DNA of 57,100 nucleotides from Pseudomonas viridiflava (GTDB taxonomy: Bacteria > Pseudomonadota > Gammaproteobacteria > Pseudomonadales > Pseudomonadaceae), in contig NZ_UTKY01000122.1 in the NCBI RefSeq assembly GCF_900583165.1, positions 1-57,100 on the forward strand, written 5' to 3'. The position numbers and the translations under genes were made by a program. This document shows, in pieces, positions 9,189 to 16,532 of this stretch (position 1 is its first letter; every line of letters starts with the position of its first letter). The notes under the pieces are model-generated. The model was not told the origin of the DNA. It saw nothing but the letters and a program-made list of their open reading frames with translations, and did not search any database.

Positions 9189-9202
9189 TGAGAGCGCTCT
9201 CA
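9189..9202. promoter_or_regulatory. Operator of second LacI regulator (copy 1, perfect)
   Basis: TGAGAGCGCTCTCA is a perfect 14-base palindrome with a central CG. It lies 35 bases before the ATG at 9238 and 107 bases before the divergent LacI gene start (9081). Near-identical copies occur at 10024, 12484 and 12530. The likely binder is the LacI protein encoded at 11346-12353. Confidence 0.75.
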
Positions 9203-9237
9203 TCAGGATGCGCGTCCCAATAGCAAGGAAACATCCC

Positions 9238-9966
9238 ATGGACTTCACCTCACAGAAAAAGCCCGTCAGCTGGTTCTGCGGACTGATCGCCGCAACGCTC
9301 CTCGCCAGCACCGCACGCAGCGCCGACTTACCCGACCCGGCGCCACTGCACTATCTGAACATCCAAACCATCAACCCACAGGTTCGCGAACAGTTCATCG
9401 CCGCCATGCGCAACAACGCCACACAAAGTCGCGAGGAATCGGCCAACATTGTGTTTGACGTCGCCGACCTGGGCGGCAGCGACCCAACCCTGGTGTTGTT
9501 CGAGAGCTGGCGCGACCGTGCCGGCTACCTGGCGCATGAGGCCTCGGCCCATGTGGCGCCCGTCATCGCCCTGGTACCGACCGGCTTCGCCAAGCCCGAA
9601 CGCAAGTACCTGCTGCAGAACATCGGAGATCTTCCGGCCCCCAGCCGCAAGGCCATCACCCACCCGAACGAAACCAAAAACATCATCGCACGCCTGAGCA
9701 TCCGGCCGGCGCAACGCCAGGCATTCATTGACGCGGTAAGGCCGGTCATGGCGCAGTCGCGCCTAGCCCAAGGCAACCTGGAGTTCGACGTTTACCAGCA
9801 ATACGGTGAAGCCAATGAGTTTGTGATCTATCAGCGCTGGGCCGATGCCAAAGCCTATCAGCACTACCTGGACACGCCTTATGCGGCGACTTTCAGCACG
9901 CAACTGCAAAGCCTGAGCGACGGCACGCCGGAAGTGTTGCAACTGCGTGACCGGATCCTCGACTGA
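9238..9966 (+). CDS. Secreted protein with two ABM (antibiotic biosynthesis monooxygenase-fold) domains
   Basis: The start at 9238 is chosen because AAGGAA precedes it by about 8 bases; a signal peptide (hydrophobic WFCGLIAATLLAST, cleavage near ARSA-D) follows directly. The mature part contains two similar dimeric alpha-beta-barrel modules: about 38-110 (HYLNIQTINPQVREQFIAAM ... FESWRDRAGYLAH) and about 145-225 (NIIARLSIRPAQRQAFIDAV ... YQRWADAKAYQHYLDT). ABM proteins act as cofactor-free oxygenases or as isomerase/quinol-handling proteins; export to the periplasm is unusual. It carries a copy of the TGAGAGCGCTCTCA operator and so is likely co-regulated with the dehydrogenase complex at 12603-16460. 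Its reaction is unknown. Confidence 0.75.
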   Translation: MDFTSQKKPVSWFCGLIAATLLASTARSADLPDPAPLHYLNIQTINPQVREQFIAAMRNNATQSREESANIVFDVADLGGSDPTLVLFESWRDRAGYLAHEASAHVAPVIALVPTGFAKPERKYLLQNIGDLPAPSRKAITHPNETKNIIARLSIRPAQRQAFIDAVRPVMAQSRLAQGNLEFDVYQQYGEANEFVIYQRWADAKAYQHYLDTPYAATFSTQLQSLSDGTPEVLQLRDRILD

Positions 9967-10000
9967 AGAACTCAAGCGCACAAATGTCGTTTGACACAAA

Positions 10001-10018
10001 AATGGTACCGATACCATT
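10001..10018 (+). promoter_or_regulatory. Second copy of the GntR/LacI-type operator
   Basis: AATGGTACCGATACCATT, identical over 18 bases to the operator at 7914-7931 once strand is taken into account. It lies 71 bases before the ATG of the royal-jelly-like gene and 5 bases before a site of the other operator family (10024-10037). Confidence 0.75.
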
Positions 10019-10023
10019 ATAAA

Positions 10024-10037
10024 AGAGAGCGCTCTGA
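10024..10037. promoter_or_regulatory. Operator of second LacI regulator (copy 2)
   Basis: AGAGAGCGCTCTGA matches the palindrome TGAGAGCGCTCTCA in 12 of 14 positions. It is adjacent to the GntR-type operator at 10001-10018, giving a promoter that two LacI-family proteins could control together. Confidence 0.7.
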
Positions 10038-10088
10038 TTAGAGCCGCCGCGTCGCCGCAACAAACCCAATAAAAAGGAGATGCACACG

Positions 10089-11231
10089 ATGCACGCACGC
10101 ACGTTGATAAAGGGAGTCGCGCTACTCGCCTTCGCCCTTCCCGCCCTCAGCTTTGCCGCAACCCCGGCTGCGGACCCATTAAAGACAGAGGTCAGTACCA
10201 ACACCATCGTCAACGCCATCGCTGCCACCCGCGATGGCACCCTGTTCGCCGGCCTGCCACGCTGGCACGCCACCACCCACACGCCTTCGTTGACACGGGT
10301 GGACAGCCCGACCCGGCTCATCCCATTCCCCGGCGGCGAGTGGAATAACTGGGCACCCGGCAAGGACGTGACCAACGCGTTCGTCCAGGTCAATTCGGTG
10401 CACGTGTTCGATGACGACAGCGTGTGGGTGGTAGACCAAGGCGCGCCAGACAACCAGACCACCCTGCCCGGCGCGGCCAAAGTCGCGCAATTCGACAGCA
10501 AGACCGGCAAGGCACTGCGGGTGCTGCGCTTCGATAAGGACATCCTGCCGCCCGGCGCGGTCATGAATGACCTGCGGGTGTTTGATCATCGCGTCTATAT
10601 CACCGACGCTGGCATTGGCGGCCTGATCATCCATAACCTGGACACCGGCAAAACCGTGCGCCGCTTGAGCAACCGCCCGCTGCTGCGCCAGCCCGTGGAC
10701 AGCCCCTTGCTGGCAACCCATGGCCGCCTGTATGAGGACGAGCACGGCAAACGCCCGCAGGTGCACGCCGACATGCTGGAAATCACCCCGGATGGTCAAT
10801 GGCTGCTGTTCTCCACCCCCAGCAGCCCGATGTGGAAGATCCCACGCAAGCTGCTGGATGACCCGTCCGTCAGCGATGCCGAACTGGAACGGCATATTGT
10901 GAAGGCTTTCGACAAAGGCACCATCAACGGTACTTGCATCGACTCGCTCGGCAATCTGTACCTGGGCCTGGTCGAGTCGCGCAGCATCGGCATCGTTGCA
11001 CCCGATGGTCGTACCGCAACGTTGATCCAGGATGACCGGCTGATCGGCCCGGATGCGCTGTTTATCGATGCCAACCGCCGCCTGCTGATCCCGGCCACGC
11101 AGGGCGAATTGATGGCTAACTTCAACCGTGGCGTCAATGCGACTTCAGGCACCTTCAGTGTCTATTCAATGGCACTGCCGGCGTCGGTGGAGGGCATCCC
11201 GCTAGGACACTCAATGTCGTTCCAAAAGTAA
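10089..11231 (+). CDS. Secreted yellow/major-royal-jelly-like beta-propeller protein
   Basis: The start at 10089 is preferred because AAGGAG at 10074-10079 gives 9-base spacing; the in-frame ATG at 10080 abuts the ribosome-binding site. A signal peptide (LIKGVALLAFALPALSFA-A) leads a 360-residue domain with MRJP/yellow features: DGTLFAGLPRW, VNSVHVFDDDSVWVVDQG, NDLRVFDHRVYITDAG, GGLIIHNLDTGKTVRRL, INGTCIDSLGNLYLGLVESR and GPDALFIDANRRLLIPATQG. The fold is a six-blade propeller related to SMP-30 gluconolactonases and strictosidine synthase. Bacterial members have no proven function; a sugar-lactone hydrolase role would suit the neighbouring periplasmic oxidation system. Its promoter carries both operator types. 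An AATAAAAA motif lies just before the ribosome-binding site. Confidence 0.8.
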   Translation: MHARTLIKGVALLAFALPALSFAATPAADPLKTEVSTNTIVNAIAATRDGTLFAGLPRWHATTHTPSLTRVDSPTRLIPFPGGEWNNWAPGKDVTNAFVQVNSVHVFDDDSVWVVDQGAPDNQTTLPGAAKVAQFDSKTGKALRVLRFDKDILPPGAVMNDLRVFDHRVYITDAGIGGLIIHNLDTGKTVRRLSNRPLLRQPVDSPLLATHGRLYEDEHGKRPQVHADMLEITPDGQWLLFSTPSSPMWKIPRKLLDDPSVSDAELERHIVKAFDKGTINGTCIDSLGNLYLGLVESRSIGIVAPDGRTATLIQDDRLIGPDALFIDANRRLLIPATQGELMANFNRGVNATSGTFSVYSMALPASVEGIPLGHSMSFQK

Positions 11232-11248
11232 ATCCAAGCAAACGCAGG

Positions 11249-11275
11249 CGCCCCTGACATAACCCGTCAGGGGCG
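11249..11275 (+). terminator. Hairpin after the royal-jelly-like gene
   Basis: A perfect 10-base stem (CGCCCCTGAC at 11249-11258 with GTCAGGGGCG at 11266-11275) and a 7-base loop begin 17 bases after the stop codon. There is no U-run after it, so it may be a weak or Rho-assisted terminator or a 3' RNA-stabilising hairpin. Confidence 0.55.
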
Positions 11276-11345
11276 TTCGGCTGAACGCCTTTCATGGATC
11301 ATGCGATACTCTGCGCCTCTTTCTTCAGAGCGCCTGACCTCGCCC

Positions 11346-12353
11346 ATGAAAAAACCCTTCACGACCCTGGAAGATGTGGCCCTGGCGGCCAATATGTCCC
11401 GCGCGCAAACCTCCCGCGCCCTGCGTGGCGACCCCGGTGTGCGCGCCGAGACGCGTGAGCGCATTGCCGCGATTGCCGCCGAGCTCAACTATCGGCCAAA
11501 TCTGGCCGCACGCAGCCTGGTGTCAGCGCACTCCTCCATCGTCGGGTTGATCATTGGCGACCCGAGCAACCCCTTCCATATCCAGTTGGCCCAAGCCGTG
11601 GATCGCGCCCTGCTGGCCCGTGGCTTCGAGCCCGTGACGACCCTGCGCTCGGCCGAGGACGGCTCGGCAGTGAACGAGACCGAGCGGCTGCTGCGCTTTC
11701 GGGCGGCAGGCGTGATCCTGATCGCGCCGCTGATCACGTCCAAAGCCATCAGCACCATCGCCGATAGCCTGCCGTGCGTGTACCTGGGCAGCCAGCGCGT
11801 GAACCATCCGCGGGTCACGGTGATTACCGTCGACGACAATGGCGGCGTCAGAACGGCCATGGAGCACCTGCTCTCCTTAGGCCACCGGCGTATCGCTCAC
11901 CTGGGCGGTGGCAATGAAGCGTCTGCGCGGGAACGCACCAAGGCCTATTGCGAGGTGATGAAGGAAGCCGGGCTCGAACCGTTTTTCCTGCGCGGCACCC
12001 ATGACGCGGCATCGGGCCGACGCGGCGTCGACGCACTGTTCAGCGATGCCAACCCGCCGACGGCGATCTTCGCCTCCAATGACTTTCTCGCCCTGGGCGT
12101 ACTTGATCGCCTCAAGGGCATGGGTTTGTCTGTGCCTGAGGATGTCTCCGTGGTGGGTTTTGACGATATTCCCAGCGCCGCGAACTCGGTGTTTTCCCTG
12201 TCGACCCTGCGCCAGGATATCCATGCCCAGGCGCAAACAGCCGTTGATTCCCTTGAGGAAATCATTGCCAACGGCGCCAAGCGCATACGTCGCCACGTGA
12301 TGCCGGTGGAGCTGGTTCTACGCCATTCCTGCGGCCCCGCAAAACCGTCCTGA
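11346..12353 (+). CDS. LacI-family transcriptional regulator
   Basis: 335 residues from ATG 11346 (MKKPFTTLEDVALAANMSRA). The upstream in-frame ATG at 11301 would add 15 residues before the usual LacI start and is less likely. The helix-turn-helix is at about 6-27 (TLEDVALAANMSRAQTSRAL), followed by the hinge (NYRPNLAARSLVSAHS) and a sugar-binding domain ending in VVGFDDIPSAANSVFSLSTL. The YRPN hinge entry and R-ALRGD pattern are classic LacI/GalR. It sits between its presumed targets. The palindrome TGAGAGCGCTCTCA at 9189, 10024, 12484 and 12530 has the shape of a LacI operator and is its best candidate site. Effector unknown, probably the substrate or product of the dehydrogenase complex. 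Confidence 0.88.
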   Translation: MKKPFTTLEDVALAANMSRAQTSRALRGDPGVRAETRERIAAIAAELNYRPNLAARSLVSAHSSIVGLIIGDPSNPFHIQLAQAVDRALLARGFEPVTTLRSAEDGSAVNETERLLRFRAAGVILIAPLITSKAISTIADSLPCVYLGSQRVNHPRVTVITVDDNGGVRTAMEHLLSLGHRRIAHLGGGNEASARERTKAYCEVMKEAGLEPFFLRGTHDAASGRRGVDALFSDANPPTAIFASNDFLALGVLDRLKGMGLSVPEDVSVVGFDDIPSAANSVFSLSTLRQDIHAQAQTAVDSLEEIIANGAKRIRRHVMPVELVLRHSCGPAKPS

Positions 12354-12483
12354 CCTGCACACCCGGGGCGTTTCGCGCTCGGGGCGGATTGACGCGACAT
12401 TGTGTCGCGGCCTAGAATCGCCGCCTGCCAGCACACGGAGCAGTCTTCTGCCCAGCGTTTGCTGGTTTTTTTTCGCCACAAAA

Positions 12484-12497
12484 TGAGAACGCTCTCT
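12484..12497. promoter_or_regulatory. Operator of second LacI regulator (copy 3)
   Basis: TGAGAACGCTCTCT differs from the consensus palindrome TGAGAGCGCTCTCA at two positions. It lies 46 bases centre to centre from copy 4, a spacing that would allow two repressor dimers to loop or cooperate. Confidence 0.7.
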
Positions 12498-12529
12498 TTT
12501 TCAGGTAGCGTTTATTTTTTCATAGAAAA

Positions 12530-12543
12530 TGAGAGCGCTCTCT
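12530..12543. promoter_or_regulatory. Operator of second LacI regulator (copy 4)
   Basis: TGAGAGCGCTCTCT matches the consensus in 13 of 14 positions and lies 59 bases before the start of the gamma-subunit gene at 12603, within the expected promoter. Confidence 0.75.
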
Positions 12544-12602
12544 AAGCGTGCCATGGTGCACGCAGACCCAGCGCCGATCGCCGTACCTGAGAAGGAGTAA
12601 AG

Positions 12603-13328
12603 ATGGATCGTCGAAGTGTGTTGAAAGCCGGCATGGTGCTGATCAGCACCAGCGTGGCTGCCTCGATTTTTCGACCCGCCGGTGCAGCGCTGCGGGTCCT
12701 CAATGGTGGCACCAAGTGGCTGGCGAAAGAGACCTTGCCGCCCTCCCCGGTTGACCCGACAAAACGCATGTTCCTGACCGACAAAGAATTCGCCCAGGTC
12801 ACGGCCATTTTCGACCGCCTGATCCCGGCGGATGACATCAGCGTCAGTGCTTCGCAAGCCGGCTGTGTGGTGTTTATCGATCACCAACTGGTCACACCCT
12901 GGGCCGCCGGTGCTTTGCGTTACCTGGGCGGTTCGGAAGAAAAAGGCAGCGACACCCAGGGCAACCAGTCGCTGAGGACCCCGGCGTATGTCTACCGCAA
13001 GGGCCTGGCCGAGCTGGACGCGTACTGCCACGAACACCTGGGCAACAGCTTCGAGGCCCTGAGCGCCGAACAGCAGGATGAGCTGCTTGAACATATGGAA
13101 AGCGGCGACGTGCAGCTGGCGTCCATACCCTCGAACGCGCTGTTCACGCAATTGCTGAGCAACGTGCAGGAAGGTTTCTTCGCCGACCCGATCTACGGCG
13201 GCAACAAGGACATGGCCGGTTGGAAAATGGTCGGCTTCCCTGGCGCCCGTTACGACTACCGCGACTACGTCAACCTTAAAGGCCAGAAGCTGGACATTAT
13301 CCCGGTCAGCCTCATCGGCCGCATCTGA
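12603..13328 (+). CDS. Gluconate 2-dehydrogenase-type gamma subunit (Tat-exported)
   Basis: 241 residues. The N-terminus MDRRSVLKAGMVLISTSVAA is a twin-arginine signal (RRxVLK) with cleavage near AGA-A. The mature part (FLTDKEFAQVTAIFDRLIPADD, HQLVTPWAAGALRYLGG, FFADPIYGGNKDMAGWKMVGFPG) is the gluconate_2-dh3 domain. In characterised complexes this small subunit rides through Tat with the flavoprotein bound, carrying it to the periplasm; the flavoprotein here indeed lacks its own signal. It is the first gene of a four-gene operon (gamma, flavoprotein, cytochrome c, OprB) behind a double LacI operator. AAGGAG precedes the ATG by 6 bases. Confidence 0.9.
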   Translation: MDRRSVLKAGMVLISTSVAASIFRPAGAALRVLNGGTKWLAKETLPPSPVDPTKRMFLTDKEFAQVTAIFDRLIPADDISVSASQAGCVVFIDHQLVTPWAAGALRYLGGSEEKGSDTQGNQSLRTPAYVYRKGLAELDAYCHEHLGNSFEALSAEQQDELLEHMESGDVQLASIPSNALFTQLLSNVQEGFFADPIYGGNKDMAGWKMVGFPGARYDYRDYVNLKGQKLDIIPVSLIGRI

Positions 13329-13384
13329 ATCGAACTTCATCCCAATGACGCCGTATAGGCGCATGCCTGATCTGGAAAGCATTC

Positions 13385-15157
13385 ATGAATTACACACGAC
13401 CTAAAGCCGATGCAGTGATCGTCGGCCTGGGCTGGGCCGGCGCGTTGATGGCCGAAGAACTGACCCGCGCCGGCCTGAATGTGGTGGTGATCGAGCGTGG
13501 CCCGTGGGAGCAAACCCACCGCAATATGCCGCCTAGCATTGCCGCCGACGAATTGCGCTATGGCGCACGACGCGAGGCCTTGCGCCCGCCCAGCGTCGAA
13601 ACCCTGACCTTTCGCAACAACCGCCATGAAAAAGCCCTGCCCGGCCGCGACATGAATAACTGGGTGGTCGGCTACAGCGTGGGCGGTGCCGGCAAGCACT
13701 GGTCGGCCAACGCCTGGCGCTTCACCCCGGCGGACTTCACCATGGCCACGCGGGTCAAGGAACGCTACCCGCACATGAAGCTGCCTGAAGGTCTGATCGT
13801 GCAGGATTGGGGGGTGACCTACGAAGAGCTGGAACCGCACTACGACCGCTGGGAAAAAATCTCCGGCATCTCCGGCAAAGCCGGCGTATTGAATGGCCAG
13901 GTGCAACCCGGCGGCAACCCGTTCGAAGGTTCGCGCAGCTCGCAATACCCGACCCCGCCACTGGTGCGTTCGCGCTGGAATGACATCTTCCACCAGACTA
14001 CCAAAAAAATGGGCCTGCACCCGTTTCCGATCCCCGCCGGCACCATCGGCGCAGCGTACACCAACCCGCTGGGGATCAATCTCGCGCCCTGCACCTACTG
14101 CGGTTTCTGCGGGTTCTACGGCTGCGGTAATTGGTCCAAGTCATCGCCCAATGCCTGCGTGATCCCGGCGCTGATGACCCGGCCGAATTTCACCCTGCTC
14201 ACCGAGTGCACCGCGCTCAAGGCTGAGAAAGCTGCCGACGGCAAGACCGTTACCGGCGTGACCTTTCTTGATTCGGACAAGAACATCGGCTTCCAACCGG
14301 CCGATATCGTGGTGTTTGCCGCGTTCCAGTTCGACAACGTGCGCCTGATGCTGCTGTCCGACGTCGGCACCCCGTATGATCCGCAAACACGCAAGGGCAC
14401 CATCGGCCGAGCGTATAACTTCCAGACCATGTCCTATGGCTTTCTGTATTTCGAAAACGAATACATGAACCCCTTCATCTCCACCGGCGCCCTATCGACC
14501 CAGATCGATGACTACAACGGCGACAACTTCGACCACACCAACCTGGGTTTTCTGGGCGGCGCGGGCATCCAGGCACTGAGCGACCAGGCCACGCCCATGG
14601 GCATGACCGACCGCGTGCCGGCCGGCACAAAAATGTGGGGCTCGCAGTGGAAAAAAGCCTTCCAGCACAGCTACCAGAACTACGCCAAGATCCAGGGCCA
14701 GGGCACCTCTTATGCCCACGTCGAAAGCTACCTTTCGCTGGACCCGAACTACTCGGACGCTAACGGCCAGCCCTTGCTGCGCATGACCTTTGAGTACAAC
14801 GAAAACGACCGCAAGATGGCGCGCTTCGTACGCGACCGGATTGCCGATATCTGCCGTGTCAGCGGGGCCAAGACCTGGGATGCGCAGGCGTTCCCGGATC
14901 AACCGTTCTCACCGTCACGCGCGTACGACAGCGGCCATACCATCGGCGGCGCGGCCATGGGCCTTGACCCGGCCACCTCGGCCCTCAACCGTTACCAGCA
15001 GAGCTGGGACGCCCACAACCTGTTCGTGATCGGCGCATCGTCGTTCCCGAACAATGCCGGCTACAACCCCACCGGCACCCTGAGCGCGCTGACCTTGTGG
15101 ACCGCTCAAGCCATCATTAACGACTACCTGCGCCAACCTGGCCTGCTGACCCGCTGA
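13385..15157 (+). CDS. GMC-family flavoprotein subunit of a membrane-bound sugar/sugar-acid dehydrogenase
   Basis: 590 residues. The FAD-binding GLGWAG motif is at the N-terminus (about 15-20). The middle has a cysteine-rich stretch CTYCGFCGFYGCGNWSK, in the region where FAD-dependent glucose and gluconate dehydrogenases hold an iron-sulphur cluster. The C-terminal domain has GHTIGGAAMG and GYNPTGTLSALTLW with the catalytic His/Asn region of GMC enzymes. It has no signal peptide and presumably travels with the Tat-borne gamma subunit. It would oxidise a sugar acid such as gluconate in the periplasm and pass electrons to the next gene product, a cytochrome c. Operon position supports the complex; the substrate is not proven. 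Confidence 0.9.
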   Translation: MNYTRPKADAVIVGLGWAGALMAEELTRAGLNVVVIERGPWEQTHRNMPPSIAADELRYGARREALRPPSVETLTFRNNRHEKALPGRDMNNWVVGYSVGGAGKHWSANAWRFTPADFTMATRVKERYPHMKLPEGLIVQDWGVTYEELEPHYDRWEKISGISGKAGVLNGQVQPGGNPFEGSRSSQYPTPPLVRSRWNDIFHQTTKKMGLHPFPIPAGTIGAAYTNPLGINLAPCTYCGFCGFYGCGNWSKSSPNACVIPALMTRPNFTLLTECTALKAEKAADGKTVTGVTFLDSDKNIGFQPADIVVFAAFQFDNVRLMLLSDVGTPYDPQTRKGTIGRAYNFQTMSYGFLYFENEYMNPFISTGALSTQIDDYNGDNFDHTNLGFLGGAGIQALSDQATPMGMTDRVPAGTKMWGSQWKKAFQHSYQNYAKIQGQGTSYAHVESYLSLDPNYSDANGQPLLRMTFEYNENDRKMARFVRDRIADICRVSGAKTWDAQAFPDQPFSPSRAYDSGHTIGGAAMGLDPATSALNRYQQSWDAHNLFVIGASSFPNNAGYNPTGTLSALTLWTAQAIINDYLRQPGLLTR

Positions 15158-15167
15158 GGAACACACC

Positions 15168-16460
15168 GTGAAAAAGCTCACCAAGCTCGCTGCGGTCGTT
15201 GCAGGCTGCGGCATCCTCGGCGCGGCCGGGTTTATCGGGTTTGCCACCTACGGCGAACACCGCACCTTTACCCCCGTGCAGGCCGACAACAGCGGCCCTC
15301 TGCAAGCGCAGATAAAACGCGGTGAATACGTCGCCGCCATGGGCGACTGCATGGCCTGCCACACCGTACCGGGCAAGCCGCCGTACGCGGGTGGATACGC
15401 GCTGGAGACGCCCTTCGGCATAATCAAGGCATCCAACATCACCAGCGACCCCGAAACCGGCATCGGCGACTGGGACCTGGAGCGCTTCGACAAAGCAGTG
15501 CGCCACGGCATCGGTAGCCACGGTTATCTGTACCCGGCCATGCCGTACACCGCTTACGCCAAGATGACCGACCAGGACATCGCCGATCTGTGGGCGTACA
15601 TGGGCACCGTCGCGCCGGTGAAGCAGAAGGTGGTGGAGAACGAGCTGCCCTTTCCTTACAACCAGCGCGTGTTGCTGGCGGGATGGAACCTGCTGTTCTT
15701 TCGTGATCAGCCCTTTACGCCGTTGCCCGGTGTGACCGCCATCGTCAACCGCGGTGACTACCTGGTCAACGGCCCCGGGCACTGCGCGGCATGCCACACC
15801 GCCAAAAATATCCTCGGTGGCGATGTCAGCGACGCGCTGCACGGCGGGACTTTGCAGGGCTGGCATGCCCCGGACCTGACCAGTAACCACAAGGTCGGCC
15901 TAGGCCAGTGGACCACTGACGACATCGTCAGCTACCTGAAATCCGGCGCCAGCCGCCAGGCCGTGGCCTCCGGCCCGATGCAGGAAGCCGTGGAATACTC
16001 CACCCAACACCTGACCGATCCGGACCTCAAGGCCATTGCCGCCTACCTGCAGCAGTTGCCAGCCAGCCCAGCGCGCAACACAGCGGCTATCGCCGCAAGC
16101 GACCCGCAAATGGTTACCGGCAAGCGCGTGATGGAAAGCCAGTGCAACGCCTGCCACAACACCGATGGTTCAGGCGTGCGCCACATGATCCCCGCGCTGA
16201 GCGCCAGCGCCCAGGTAAACGCAGAAGACCCGGCCAACCTGCTGCACGTAGTGCTCAAGGGGGCCGAAGGCCCGGTCACCGCAGGCAACCCGACTGGAGC
16301 CGGCATGCCGCGTTTCGACTGGCGCTTGCCGGACGACAACATCGCGGCGGTACTTACCTACATCCGCAACAGCTGGGGCAACAGCGCACCGCGCGTAACC
16401 CCGGACGATGTGAAACACGCGCGCACTCAACTCGATGCGCAGCCATGGTTGAACCATTAA
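15168..16460 (+). CDS. Tri-haem cytochrome c subunit of the dehydrogenase complex
   Basis: 430 residues starting at GTG 15168, with GAGGAA 7 bases before it and 10 bases after the flavoprotein stop. An N-terminal hydrophobic helix (LAAVVAGCGILGAAGFIGFA) is an export signal or membrane anchor. Three haem-binding sites follow: CMACH (about 61-65), CAACH (about 206-210) and CNACH (about 326-330). This is the usual layout of the cytochrome subunit of gluconate, sorbitol and alcohol dehydrogenases, which passes electrons to ubiquinone in the inner membrane. It belongs to the operon of its neighbours. Confidence 0.92.
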   Translation: MKKLTKLAAVVAGCGILGAAGFIGFATYGEHRTFTPVQADNSGPLQAQIKRGEYVAAMGDCMACHTVPGKPPYAGGYALETPFGIIKASNITSDPETGIGDWDLERFDKAVRHGIGSHGYLYPAMPYTAYAKMTDQDIADLWAYMGTVAPVKQKVVENELPFPYNQRVLLAGWNLLFFRDQPFTPLPGVTAIVNRGDYLVNGPGHCAACHTAKNILGGDVSDALHGGTLQGWHAPDLTSNHKVGLGQWTTDDIVSYLKSGASRQAVASGPMQEAVEYSTQHLTDPDLKAIAAYLQQLPASPARNTAAIAASDPQMVTGKRVMESQCNACHNTDGSGVRHMIPALSASAQVNAEDPANLLHVVLKGAEGPVTAGNPTGAGMPRFDWRLPDDNIAAVLTYIRNSWGNSAPRVTPDDVKHARTQLDAQPWLNH

Positions 16461-16532
16461 TAACAATAATTGCCGGCAGTAAGCGCTGCGCCCTGCCCGG
16501 CACCACCCTCGACCCAGGAAGACCCACCTATC

